Source: Pseudomonas sp. PB101
Lineage (GTDB): Bacteria > Pseudomonadota > Gammaproteobacteria > Pseudomonadales > Pseudomonadaceae
Length of the DNA stretch: 64,000 nt
Assembly: GCF_009764265.1 (NCBI RefSeq)
Contig: NZ_RWIR01000053.1
Span: 1 to 64,000, forward strand
Reading direction: 5' to 3'
Each line of letters starts with the position of its first letter. The stretch's first letter is position 1. This document shows, piece by piece, positions 19,901-26,607 of this stretch. The notes under the pieces were generated by a model. It made no database searches. It worked only from the letters and a program-made list of their open reading frames with translations, and was not told the origin of the DNA. The translations under genes were made by a program, and so were the position numbers.

Positions 19901-22223
19901 TGAGGTTGAGCGGGTCTTGCAGCAGGGTGCCATCGACCACCGCACTGTTGCCCAGTTCGTCGCCTTCATTGATTTCCGGCTGCGGGTTGCCTGAAGGCGG
20001 CTTGTAGGTCTGGCCGACGATGGCCGAATAGCTGAGCACCGCCAGCATCGCGCCCTGCAGTTGATCGTCAAACGCCAGGTCGCCATTGAGCCAGCCACGC
20101 AAGGCAAACGAATCGCGCAACGACTGGGCAATGTCGAACGCCATCGACGTACTGCCGTCGGCGTTGTTGACGACGGTGGTCACCAGGGTAATGGACTGTT
20201 GGACGCCGTTGATGGTGACGGTCAGGGTCGGGGTGCCGGTCAGCGTCTGGCCATCGCTGAGCTGATCGCGAATGATCAGCTGACCGCCGTTGAAAATGTC
20301 CTTGCCGAAGGCGAAGTAGTCGGAAACAGCCAGGTTCAGGCTGTATTGCAAGGTATCGCCGGGGGTAATGCCGGTATGGCCGATATCGGTCTGCACGGCC
20401 ACGGTCTTGAGCAGGGTGATCGATTTGGCGATGAAATCCGTGGGCAGCCCGGTGCCGCTGAAGTCGATGGTCGTGTTCGGTGCGGTGACGTCCCGAGGGT
20501 CAAGCGGTACCCATTGCCCGGAAGCACTGGGGGCGCCAAGGGTGATGGTCACATCGTCGCCGGTGACCGGGTTGATGATCGGCAGGCCGTTGGCATCGAC
20601 CTCAGGCACATAGAACGCGACCACGGTATCGGTTTTGCCCGTCAGGCTGGCATAGGTCACGGAGAACGAGTCGATGAATACGTCGTTGGCGGCGATCAGC
20701 ACGGCGATTTGTGCGGCGTTGGTGACCACCGTGCCATCGTGCAGGGTGATGGACGTTACGCGTCCGCCGGGGCCCGGGGTAATGGCGGTGACCTGGACAT
20801 TGTCCGGCAATGGCTGGGTCACCACGACGTTGGACAGCGTCTGGCCCGGGGCCGGGGTCACGGACAGGGTCAAAGTCCGACCATAGTTCGGGCCGGTGGC
20901 GGTTTCACCCTCGGGGGTGTTGAGAACTTCATCGAAGGTGATGACGGTCGGATGCACCACAAACGCGGCCGTGCCGGCCTGGATCAGGCTCGGGTCGTTG
21001 GTCGGGTTGTCCAGGGCGTCGTTACCGAACTGGAAGCCGCCGCTGGTGCGGATGGTCAGGTCCGGGGTGCCATTGGAAAAACTGGTGTCGGCCAGATTGC
21101 TCAGGCTCGCGTTGATCTGTACCGGGATGACGGGTTGCCCGTTGGTGACGCTGGCAAACGGCAGCTCGATGACCACCAGCGTGTCGCCGGCGCGCATGCC
21201 GTAGGTCGATGCGTTGACGATCAGGAAATTGCCGTTGGCGTCCTTGGCCAATGGGTGAGTGGCGTTGCCGTTGGCGTCGAATGTCACCGAGTGGGTGATC
21301 AGGTTCTGGCCCAGGTAGCTGGCGGAAATGAAGTTCACGCCGTCATTGCCGTCCCGCCCGGTGGTCGGCAGCGCCAGGTTGATGAAGGGGGCAAAACCGG
21401 CTTGTGTGGACGGGTTACTGAAGTTCACGGTGAACGAGAAGTTGTCGCCCAACAAAACATCGCTGCCAGCGGTGGGCAAGCTGGCGGTCGGTGCGGCGTC
21501 GGCGAGCAAGCCGTCGAAACCGGCCATGGCGGCGCTGCTGATCGCGATGCTCTTGTCGATGTCACCGACCCGGGTTTCCAGCGCCCAGTCGCCACCGGCT
21601 TTGGTGCTGCCGGTGTCATTGCTGGAGGCGGCCACATCGGCGCCGGTCCAGCGCGCCAGTTCGGTGACCAGGGTCTTGCCCGCCGCCCCGGCACCAATGT
21701 CGCAACCATAGAGCTGGATGTCCGCACCCTGGGTCAGGTTGCTGCGCCATTGTCCGAGGGTCTGCCCGAGCTGGTCGACGTTGTCTGCGGTGATGGTGCG
21801 GTTGCCGAGGGTGAATTGCCCGGCGGCACCGTGGGACATGACCTGGATCGAATCGACTTTGCCCAGCTGCGCCAGTGCCGCGGAAATCGCCGCCAGGCCA
21901 TCTTCACCGGCGTTGACCACAATGGCGGTGACGTTGCCAGGCAATTGGGCCAGCAGTTGATCGCGATTTTCGATACGACTGTCCAGCACCAGCAGGCTGC
22001 GCGCCGCCGATGGGGCCTGCTCGGTGGCGGCACGACCTTCAGTGGCGGTGGCATGAGGAACCGCGGCGTCGGCCGCTGCCGGCGTGGCAGTCGGGTCGCT
22101 GTGGTGCTGATCGGCCGCGGCCGAAGCGGCCGCCCCGTCGAAAAGAATCCGCGGTTCCAGCGCCAGCGCCTGGCGCTGTGGACGCAAATGAGAACCGAAA
22201 AATGAACGCCCTGACCCTTGCAT
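10905..22223 (-). CDS. Giant LEPR-motif/DUF4347/VCBS-repeat surface protein (3772 aa)
   Basis: First gene of the export operon. Residues 22-28 contain LEPRILF, the LEPR-XLL-type N-terminal motif of very large repetitive proteins, followed by DGAAA. No standard Sec signal peptide is seen. Residues about 75-225 form a DUF4347 domain with SHG (H131) and YGCD (C174). Residues about 250-1840 are tandem DUF11-like immunoglobulin-type repeats. Residues about 1860-1960 resemble an SdrD-B/prealbumin-like module. Residues about 2130-3600 hold 11 VCBS/cadherin-like repeats of about 130 residues, most with VEAGG, GNVL.NDTDVD and GLYGTLTINADGSYTY. The last 170 residues are unlike RTX tails or an autotransporter barrel. 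An AGAGGG lies upstream of the ATG. Role as an adhesin or surface filament is inferred. Confidence 0.9.
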   Translation of the reverse strand: MQGSGRSFFGSHLRPQRQALALEPRILFDGAAASAAADQHHSDPTATPAAADAAVPHATATEGRAATEQAPSAARSLLVLDSRIENRDQLLAQLPGNVTAIVVNAGEDGLAAISAALAQLGKVDSIQVMSHGAAGQFTLGNRTITADNVDQLGQTLGQWRSNLTQGADIQLYGCDIGAGAAGKTLVTELARWTGADVAASSNDTGSTKAGGDWALETRVGDIDKSIAISSAAMAGFDGLLADAAPTASLPTAGSDVLLGDNFSFTVNFSNPSTQAGFAPFINLALPTTGRDGNDGVNFISASYLGQNLITHSVTFDANGNATHPLAKDANGNFLIVNASTYGMRAGDTLVVIELPFASVTNGQPVIPVQINASLSNLADTSFSNGTPDLTIRTSGGFQFGNDALDNPTNDPSLIQAGTAAFVVHPTVITFDEVLNTPEGETATGPNYGRTLTLSVTPAPGQTLSNVVVTQPLPDNVQVTAITPGPGGRVTSITLHDGTVVTNAAQIAVLIAANDVFIDSFSVTYASLTGKTDTVVAFYVPEVDANGLPIINPVTGDDVTITLGAPSASGQWVPLDPRDVTAPNTTIDFSGTGLPTDFIAKSITLLKTVAVQTDIGHTGITPGDTLQYSLNLAVSDYFAFGKDIFNGGQLIIRDQLSDGQTLTGTPTLTVTINGVQQSITLVTTVVNNADGSTSMAFDIAQSLRDSFALRGWLNGDLAFDDQLQGAMLAVLSYSAIVGQTYKPPSGNPQPEINEGDELGNSAVVDGTLLQDPLNLTGQSETDNSATTSVIPTSVVDISVVEVNNGTPPISGELRPGDEVTFQLSYDLVTGDYEQFKLTAYLPLPLFNVGGVTWATGSDVGQWQLGPGNTNAGGVISVASADGNSVVFDFGSFATADTTGSRIVIRFTVRVGDQPFADQRSLDVLAQSSQQTTLTDRTLISSDVAVIVSVAEPVLNIKHGVVSGTNGTVSNTTGSWNPPGSTGVPFNGSVTSLAAVDGNITNIDGGDRLRLVTAIENSGGGGAFDVSTSITLPTGLSFVGGSLAAANLQIYRGDGTLLVLGTDYSVSGNQITFLDAGGQATLLAGRSGTAADTSGANLVVISYDVAVSNSIEASRTLQSTATLSNYASVDGGTDFTPSDLSDLANQQIAAPAIRKVFADGTLDNGDSSAGHTTGSDLVIGESMRYDIVITLPEGNTQNLRIDDLIPAGMRLDTTFNGGLGYQIITTRTGSGALGADFAGSVLVSGFAGQGGTQGGDGVDARWTFSVSSASADNQTGNNTFVIRVQLVASNVIGNQANVSRQNNAQLVYSDPDSSTANGNVAVDRTVALTGGRPSVIVREPTLQINQALTSTTGNGGYDQGDTVSFTITISNGSAASDFNAFDISFLDNLPTQLSNLTLVGVLYQNGATNNGGVGFEIVGGQLRTANGANIDITKGGSIVLQVTGVVNSTAAAASNFANVATVQWTSLDGTQGGERTGVDGLINGGTLNDYRNASTLIVPVAQSIEISRVGGLPDTAAPSPTTAAQEQVTIGEVIRYRVVVLVPEGNNPNYQIQITLANGLQFISPDALVNALRIAFISNGGLSSDANLIVGGTLDVNGNENSPQALPITPDLSGLAPNGVFDPSRLTVVTNPDGSQVVTFNLGNVVNSADDDDLEGIAIEFNVRVSNTASNISGAQLAVSAHEIVNGAGRANSDTVFERIVEPSFSGLDKQIVTFNPNPSGTTGSATVQLSFTQNGGLPAFDTRVSDSFAGGSNYTLLSVSINGTTFGPGNLPAGVSFSTTGGLSVDFDQLDVGAQIQVRYQVTLPNASIVASSNATLTWSSLPEDFTNWGGNFVGIDGSVNGERTGSTVGPNQYILRDNAGLGVITGTLWNDTASPTASATPDGAGLAGQTVTLTWAGVDGQLGTTADNLTFTTVTDANGQYRFGVLPLGVFRIDVPAGLVSYPQPLGDLRVRVDTDAGTLGQITITLGDAATQAANAGYVEQNDAPVNTLPGTQNAQEDVPLSIGGISVADVDANRDPNAADRNLSVILSVLNGTLSLGATVPGVTVTGTNTTTLTLTGTLANLNTALASLRYLGNLDFNGTDTLTVVSNDQGNYGDANGDGLPGGAGDALSDTDTLQIILAPVNDPPVAVDDSAIAVEAGGTNNSVIGVDPRGNLLVNDTDVDIATNADRLSVQSVGPGAGIQTPVIGVVVINGQYGQLLVGSNGSYEYIVDNDNAAVQALRLSGQTLTDRFDYVARDLAGATATATLTVTIQGANDTPAGVNDNGVAVEAGGVANGTPGSDAVGNVLTNDTDVDSAANGETRTVTGIRPIPEVVPGAFTPVAAATSVAGLYGTLTINPDGSYRYVVDNNNIRVQRLSAGEQLLEFFSYRLTDTGGLDDVAQLRIVVQGANDNPVASDDQAEAQAASSNVNSSESNPSGNVVQFPSRPGLVDNGVDRDVDAVDQPSSQLLVNGVINKSEATYNPAIDVLSGVATGTTSADGTVVTGLFGTLRIGADGSYFYDVDSTNAAVQALAAGQTLTEFFTYRITDTNGLTDTAQLVITVHGINDPPVAQNVIAIATEQGGVANGTGGFDPSGDATANDFDPDGDPLTVTLIKAGAEGGTGTPIAVNAGGTVVVGLYGTLTIFPDGSYSYALDNNNADVQALRRGVDLLLERFTYTESDNTGPTPETDSAEIIVLIRGQNDNPVAADDTSIAIESGGTNNNQPGLDPIGNVLDNDTDVDGGEVPADLPDHDYGETRAVSSLRTGNEAATGTAGILGSELRGTYGWLTLNADGSYSYRLDNNMAEVQALRFGERLVDAFSYTVIDAAGTEDRATLNIDIRGRDDTPLPRNDISIAFEAGGLNNGTAGTNPFGNVLLNDTDVDGNTERLSVTGYNEGTSVGVLGSGLVGQFGTLTLNADGTFSYQVDNDNLRVQALRTPFDVLTETFTYQVRDLFGASNTATLTIIIRGANDTPRAADDSTVAVEAGGTANATPGLNPTGNVLSNDRDVDANDSKTVTDVRGGDKAAAGTFTTVGTTQTLNGLYGTLTINADGTYSYVINNNLAAVQALKVGDSLVETFTYRMRDTAGATDVAQLDIRIDGAWDAPVAANDVALAVADDGKGNSVNPSGNVLPNDTDVDQGDSLHITGIRFGTEAAGGTLDAVDPGTDNTNGTLINGLYGQLIIGADGNYTYVVDSSNPTVLALGPLQFLNERFTYQVTDLGGQNDLAEIHIIIRGRNSAPVAGGDASTAVEAGGLNNNQSGIDPSGNVLGNDTDAEGDALNVSAIRTGGLADTGTGGAVGTVLRGLYGDLLINADGSYTYTVDNSLAVVQALRQSGQTLTDVFSYTLSDVFGASSQAELRITVDGRNDTPIARDDNSVAVEAGGVANGTPGSNGTGNVLANDSDVDGVANGESKQVLSVTGENGQSAGAGQVLSGRYGQLIINADGSYTYLIDNNNPVVQALRTAGETLSETFTYRMTDTAGVTSDARLTVVIQGADDNPVAQNDSATASDQTPAPQATGNVLPNDSDVDGNDQLQVVGVRTGAESGTGTTGVIGQPILGLYGTLVLNADGSWTYTIDQSNPQVLAAAGLGLVLQDVFTYTVGDLAGASDQAELVITLDIATPFIPAPQGNFFDRDLTRPDGSLLIPDPLPAIFVTPVVERNARLNELSTWNADGSNLRISSSGEFTSDSLGNGLGLVPGQFVADAVRDSRIESELEMAWILGRHGRVGLSADGLLSDPSLFAIDAAELTHGPAQVEKPEKAQEQRPARGFSAQVRHAAQRLHPANRGN

Positions 22224-22336
22224 AGTGAGGCCCTCTGACTACGCGGTTAACCAATCCATTGATACGAAGCCCACTACTGGACAGAGTGAGCGTAGGACGT
22301 TTCTGTAGCTTTTCCAGTGTGTTAGCGAAGCTTTTG

Positions 22337-22364
22337 AAATTCCCGGGAAGGGCTCCGGGAATTT
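22337..22364. terminator. Inverted repeat in the giant operon's upstream gap
   Basis: AAATTCCCGG (22337-22346) pairs exactly with CCGGGAATTT (22355-22364) across an 8-base loop. It lies between the minus-strand outer-membrane gene (stop 22466) and the giant gene's start (22223). It may terminate the former or be an operator for the latter. A strong U-tract is lacking. Confidence 0.45.
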
Positions 22365-22465
22365 GGTGTTGGTGGCTTTTTGGAAACGCGCGGGGGCAGG
22401 CAGGGCGGGGGGATGTTGCGCAGGGTGCGTTGAGCGACCGGCAAGGCCGCTCGGTTGTAGCGGTA

Positions 22466-22966
22466 TTAGAAGAGCATATAGGCCGATGCGGTCGTCTGGT
22501 TCAGGTTGATCTCGCCAACCTCAAGGACTTCGTATTCCGCGCGCACGCCGATGTTGCGAAAGACATCGAGCTCCACGCCGACGCCGTAGGTCAGGTCAAC
22601 CCCGGTATCGTCGTCGGTGGCATTGCCGTCGGCGTCCCAGGCGTGAGCGCCGACACTGCCGAATAGCCGCAACCGATCACCCAGCGGAAAGCCGACATGG
22701 GCGGCAGCCTGGGCCGACTTGCCGTCGAAATCGACATTCTTGTCCTTGAATTGACCGAGATCGACGTAGGCACCCTCGAAGGCCAGGTAGCTGTTGACGC
22801 GATACCCTGCATAGACCTTGTAGCTGGTGTCATCGTCGTCCAGTCTGGACTCGTCTGCCTGGATGTTGCTGACGCCGGCCCCAAGATATAAACCTTTGTC
22901 ATCGGCGAGCGCCTGGAAAGACAGCAGCGACAGCAGTGAAGCGAAGCCAAGGTTTCGAAGTAGCAT
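22466..22966 (-). CDS. Small outer-membrane beta-barrel protein (OmpA-like, 8-strand type)
   Basis: A 166-residue exported protein with signal peptide MLLRNLGFASLLSLLSFQALA. Alternating hydrophobic and polar strands follow (GLYLGAGVSN, SYKVYAGYRVNSYLAFEGAYVDLG, VGFPLGDRLRLFGSVGAHAW), and it ends in ASAYMLF with the terminal phenylalanine expected of an outer-membrane barrel. The size fits a minimal 8-strand OmpA/OmpX-type barrel without a peptidoglycan domain. AAGGA lies 11 bases before the ATG. It is the last gene of the minus-strand cluster headed by the ToxR-like regulator, and shares an N-terminal pattern with the shortened protein at 25858-26190. Function is unknown. Confidence 0.82.
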   Translation of the reverse strand: MLLRNLGFASLLSLLSFQALADDKGLYLGAGVSNIQADESRLDDDDTSYKVYAGYRVNSYLAFEGAYVDLGQFKDKNVDFDGKSAQAAAHVGFPLGDRLRLFGSVGAHAWDADGNATDDDTGVDLTYGVGVELDVFRNIGVRAEYEVLEVGEINLNQTTASAYMLF

Positions 22967-23036
22967 GTGTGGTGGAGTCCTTGTACAGGTTTGTCAGGTG
23001 TTAGGGTTCGGCGAGCATTTGAGGGACCTCGGGGGG

Positions 23037-24632
23037 CTAATAGAAGTCATTGATTGATATTTTTGCGGCGCCAGGCGGGATGTTGGCCGGGCATTGAAAG
23101 TAGCGTCTGGCCAACGCCTGCACCGGCAGGGCCTTGCAGAACAACCAGCCCTGGGCCAATACGACGCCCTCCGACACCAGATGCGGCAATTGCTCCGGAT
23201 GCTCGACTCCCTCGGCCACGACCTTGAGCCTTAGCGACCTGGCCAACCGGGCAATGTGGCGCCACAAGGCATCCGTGGCAGCGATCTTGTCGTCTGCGAT
23301 GAATGAGCGATCTATTTTCAGAATGTCGAACGGCACCGAGTCCAGCAGCGACAGGTTGCAATAGCCGATGCCGAAGTCGTCCACGGCTATGCGATGACCG
23401 CTGGCACGCAGCCTGCGCAATTGCATGGCGGCGGACTGCTGATCGAGCAAGGTTCTTTCGGTGATTTCAAAGGTCATGGCGCGCGCAGGCATGCGGTAAG
23501 TGGCGAGCAGGCTGGCGACGAAGTCGGGGAAGGTCGGGTCCTGAATATCCCGGGCGGACAGATTGACCGTAATGTAGAAGTCCTTGCAGGCCCACAGGTA
23601 AGTGCTGTAGTCCTCCGCCACCTGGCGAATCACCGAGTGCGTCAGCTTGCAGATCAGGTCGGACTTCTCCGCCAGCGCAATGAACACGTCCGCCGGCACC
23701 GGGGTGCCGTTGTGGTCCCAGTGGGAAAGTGCTTCGGCGCCTTCCAGATAACCCGTGTTCAAATTGACGATAGGCTGATAGTGAACACCCAGCACGTTGG
23801 CTTTTATGGCATGACGAAGGCGTACGGCTGTCGAGGTGTAATGCCGCTGAGTACAGCTTGCGAGCAAGAGCAGTACTGCGAACACGCACGCAACGCCGAT
23901 GAATAATTTGAATCTGAGACCTGTCAGCTCGCTCAGCGGAAGCGAAATGACCGCGATCAGTTCATTGCGGTTACCCGGGAAACCGATGAAAACCTTGTCT
24001 GCTGAAATGACCAGATCTTCAAGATGGAACGGCTTCAGCATCTTCAGGGGGCTGGCGCCAGTAGAGGCAATGGGGATGGCGCCGCCGGGGCCGATGAGGT
24101 CCAGTTGCAGGTCCTGGGGAAACTTCAGGTTGTCGAGCAGGACCTTCTTGTTTGCCCATACGTAGGTTGACTGTTCCGACACGATGATAAAGTCGGCGTC
24201 CGCAGTAACGGCGTGGCCGGTATCGATCCAATAGGTTCGCTTGCCAATGGAAAACTTGCGCTTCTCGTCAGCGGCCGGTATCGACGGGAGCTCTTGTCCG
24301 TAGGAGGAACAGATCTTGCCATTGGGCAGCTGGATTGCCGCCTGATCAACAAACCGCAGGTTTTTGACCAGCTCGGCCAGTCGCCAATATTGCTCCTCGG
24401 AGCATTCCTGACCTGAGCGATCCAGCTCGCCGAGGTTTTCCAGCGCCTTGTCGATCTGCGCATTGGGCTCCACTCGAGCCACACGCAGATCGGTATAAAC
24501 ATTGTTCAACTTGCGTGCAATGAGCGACTCAGCCATTGCGCCAGCACACCACCATGCGGCCCAGCCCGCTGCGGCAATCAGGCATACAGCGATTGCGTGC
24601 CTGGCAGATAACGCTTTATAGACGGCAACCAT
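23037..24632 (-). CDS. CSS-motif/EAL cyclic di-GMP phosphodiesterase
   Basis: A 531-residue inner-membrane enzyme predicted to hydrolyse c-di-GMP to pGpG. It has a first membrane helix (about 10-31), then a periplasmic domain with C77 and a C108-S-S motif characteristic of the CSS-motif redox-sensing class. A second membrane helix follows (about 241-259), then a cytoplasmic EAL domain. Catalytic signatures are present: GAEALSHW (E300), TVNLSARD, FEITERTL, DDFGIGYCNL, ILKIDRSF, VAEGVEH and the late AQGW glutamine region, so it should be active. In known CSS-motif enzymes periplasmic disulphide state controls activity. It lies 58 bp downstream of a 34-residue membrane peptide gene. A link to attachment via the nearby giant protein is inference. 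Confidence 0.92.
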   Translation of the reverse strand: MVAVYKALSARHAIAVCLIAAAGWAAWWCAGAMAESLIARKLNNVYTDLRVARVEPNAQIDKALENLGELDRSGQECSEEQYWRLAELVKNLRFVDQAAIQLPNGKICSSYGQELPSIPAADEKRKFSIGKRTYWIDTGHAVTADADFIIVSEQSTYVWANKKVLLDNLKFPQDLQLDLIGPGGAIPIASTGASPLKMLKPFHLEDLVISADKVFIGFPGNRNELIAVISLPLSELTGLRFKLFIGVACVFAVLLLLASCTQRHYTSTAVRLRHAIKANVLGVHYQPIVNLNTGYLEGAEALSHWDHNGTPVPADVFIALAEKSDLICKLTHSVIRQVAEDYSTYLWACKDFYITVNLSARDIQDPTFPDFVASLLATYRMPARAMTFEITERTLLDQQSAAMQLRRLRASGHRIAVDDFGIGYCNLSLLDSVPFDILKIDRSFIADDKIAATDALWRHIARLARSLRLKVVAEGVEHPEQLPHLVSEGVVLAQGWLFCKALPVQALARRYFQCPANIPPGAAKISINDFY

Positions 24633-24690
24633 CGAAAAACCCCGAGTATCGTTATTTCACTGTGCACCTTGCTGCTGCAGTTGAATGTCT

Positions 24691-24795
24691 TCAGTACCAG
24701 TCAATGATCCATGCCAACACGATGCCGCTGACATAGGCAGTCATGCACAGGATGATTTTTTGCTTGAGCGGCAGTGTGTTTATACGAAGCTGCAT
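24691..24795 (-). CDS. 34-residue small membrane protein
   Basis: An uninterrupted 35-codon frame starting with ATG (24795) and ending TGA (24691). A consensus AAGGAG lies 7 bases before the start, the best Shine-Dalgarno in this cluster. The product is basic at the N-terminus (MQLRINTLPLKQK) and then has one hydrophobic helix, roughly residues 14-32, ending DWY. The gene is cocistronic in orientation with the EAL phosphodiesterase that begins 58 bp downstream. It may modulate that enzyme or another membrane partner, which is inference. It is below the length cut-off of normal gene finders. Confidence 0.65.
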   Translation of the reverse strand: MQLRINTLPLKQKIILCMTAYVSGIVLAWIIDWY

Positions 24796-24865
24796 GCTTA
24801 TCTCCTTGGGTGGGAAAACAAGCAATTGTCGGGGGCTGTCGTTGATCAACGAAAATCATTAATCA

Positions 24866-25792
24866 TCATTTGCGGGGCTTGGCCGAGTTACGCCTTGCCG
24901 TTTCTGACGGTGTCTCTCCATAAGCAATCTGATACGCCCTGGAAAACCGCCCCAGATGGTGAAAATTCCAGAACATCGCGGTTTCTGTCACGGTGGGCCA
25001 CGTGTTGTTGATCAGGTCGCGACGGGCACTGGCCAGTCGCAAGTTTCTGATATAGGCGATTGGCGACATTCCGAAGGTTTCAATAAAACCAAAGTGCAGG
25101 GTGCGCGTTGTGGTTTCAAGCTGCCTGACGAGTGACTTTATATTGAGTGTTTTTTTCGTGTTTTCGTGAATGTACTCGATAGCCTGTATCGCCACCTTTC
25201 TTCTTGTCGGGACTTTCCGGTTGCAGCTGCCAGCGGGTGTCAAAGACTTCAGCAGAGAGACAAGTACCGCGGACGCACAGTCGTTGACTTCGACGCAGGA
25301 AGCGCTGATGGCTTGAATGGCTGACTGTATGAGCTGGAAGTTTTCAGCCTGGAAGCTGTGTTGTGTCCTGTTGGCAAGTACATCCACGACAGGGTGACGT
25401 TGGCGGCACTGCTCATACAACTCGAGTGTCGTGGTAATGCTGAAGACTGTTTCATTCGGCTCGCAGGTGTAATGCACCTGTTCATCGCTGAGCAGTACCA
25501 TGATTTCGTTGGGCTGCAGTTTGTGATTGTTTACCACCGGGCGACCAATCGGCGCCTGCGAGATGGCGAATGTCACGAAACCTGCAGGGACCGAGCTGAC
25601 CAGGGTGACGGACGAGTCGAACTCAAGACGGCTGCACTGGAGTTCCGGGCTGTGAAACAGCTTGTGTTGCCGAATGCGCGCCTCATGTTCGGTCGGGATC
25701 AGGCTCATTTCCCATTTGCCTATTGTTCGATTCAATAGGCTTGGCACGGCAGTGGACAAATGAAAGATTTCATCGGGCGGTGCGATACTCAT
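24866..25792 (-). CDS. AraC-family transcriptional regulator
   Basis: A 308-residue cytoplasmic regulator. The N-terminal 190 residues resemble the sensing half of AraC proteins. The C-terminal 100 residues carry two helix-turn-helix units: the first around LNIKSLVRQLETTTRTLHFGF, and the second in the typical closing pattern FWNFHHLGRFSRAYQIAYGE. No obvious ligand pocket can be named. Its start has only a weak ribosome binding site. It lies between the small membrane peptide gene and the shortened outer-membrane-like gene, all on the minus strand, so it may control these or the phosphodiesterase. It is a different lineage from the AraC gene at 31942. Confidence 0.88.
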   Translation of the reverse strand: MSIAPPDEIFHLSTAVPSLLNRTIGKWEMSLIPTEHEARIRQHKLFHSPELQCSRLEFDSSVTLVSSVPAGFVTFAISQAPIGRPVVNNHKLQPNEIMVLLSDEQVHYTCEPNETVFSITTTLELYEQCRQRHPVVDVLANRTQHSFQAENFQLIQSAIQAISASCVEVNDCASAVLVSLLKSLTPAGSCNRKVPTRRKVAIQAIEYIHENTKKTLNIKSLVRQLETTTRTLHFGFIETFGMSPIAYIRNLRLASARRDLINNTWPTVTETAMFWNFHHLGRFSRAYQIAYGETPSETARRNSAKPRK

Positions 25793-25857
25793 GGAATTGA
25801 AAACTCAGCAGTTAAAGGATGGGAGTCAAGCAATGACTGTCCGCGTCGAGAGGGTTG

Positions 25858-26190
25858 TCAGAGTCCGCGGATTAGTTCCAGCTCCGCCGAAAATGCGTAT
25901 TTGCTGTCCGGTGACGAGTCGTTCAGTTGCTGTACGTTGCGCGGGTCAATCTTCGAACTGAAGATTTTCGACTGGGGTTTCATCGGGTCTATGGCGGCAA
26001 TGGTAAAGGAATGAAAATCGTCAATACGATAACCGGTTTTTACCTGATAGCCGTTTTTCACAGAACCCGGGGCCTTCTTGTTGGTTTCGACACTACTCAA
26101 TTTTGCACTGTAGATTCCCTTCTCGTCGGCCATGGCCTTGAGCGAAAGCAATAAACCGAACGACACGGTGACGAAGTTTTTCAGTAGCAT
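25858..26190 (-). CDS. Shortened outer-membrane-like secreted protein, paralogue of the 22466 gene
   Basis: A 110-residue protein with signal peptide MLLKNFVTVSFGLLLSLKAMA followed by DEKGIYSAKLSS. This matches the start of the 22466 protein (ADDKGLYLGAG) in signal sequence and first strand. A later segment, GYQVKTGYRIDDFHSFTIAAIDP, aligns with SYKVYAGYRVNSYLAFEGAYVD. After that the sequence diverges and there are too few strands for an 8-strand barrel, and no terminal aromatic residue. AAGGA is 10 bases before the ATG. It may be a degenerating or repurposed copy of the barrel, perhaps a periplasmic protein. Function unknown. Confidence 0.6.
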   Translation of the reverse strand: MLLKNFVTVSFGLLLSLKAMADEKGIYSAKLSSVETNKKAPGSVKNGYQVKTGYRIDDFHSFTIAAIDPMKPQSKIFSSKIDPRNVQQLNDSSPDSKYAFSAELELIRGL

Positions 26191-26322
26191 CAGGGCGACT
26201 TCCTTACTTGCAGTTTATTCGGGCAGGTCCTGGTATCAGCTGTATCTCTGCCAAGGTGTGGTCTGCAAATAATCTCTCCCCGATTGCGCCTGCCGAAGTC
26301 AAAAATTCATATTTGTCAGGCC

Positions 26323-26607
26323 TCAAAGCACGATGAGCGAGCTGGTGTAACGGCTGCCGGAGTCACCTTGTGCCGGGGCAGGGGGCGGGAAATCAGGCTC
26401 CTGTTCGTCGGTGTGATACTCATTTTCGCTATGAATTTTCAGATGCGACAGTTTTTGCGTGTCATCCGGGTTTGTCTGGATTTCATAATATTCAATGGTC
26501 GTGCTTTCGACGCTGCGCTCGTCGTACGCTAACGAATAAGCTGGCAGGGCGAGCAGGAATAAAGCCATCAGCAATCTGAAAGTGTTCGGTTTATTGTTTG
26601 TGTTCAC
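26323..26607 (-). CDS. Small secreted protein of unknown function
   Basis: A 94-residue product starting at GTG (26607), with AGGGGA 7 bases upstream. It has a signal peptide (LLMALFLLALPAYSLA) followed by an acidic, charged region rich in E, D, T and H. The region then becomes proline-rich (PDFPPPAPAQ) before a short C-terminus. No domain is recognised. It lies directly downstream of the ToxS-like gene and likely belongs to the same transcription unit. It could be a periplasmic partner of the ToxR/ToxS-like pair, but that is only from position. Confidence 0.6.
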   Translation of the reverse strand: MNTNNKPNTFRLLMALFLLALPAYSLAYDERSVESTTIEYYEIQTNPDDTQKLSHLKIHSENEYHTDEQEPDFPPPAPAQGDSGSRYTSSLIVL

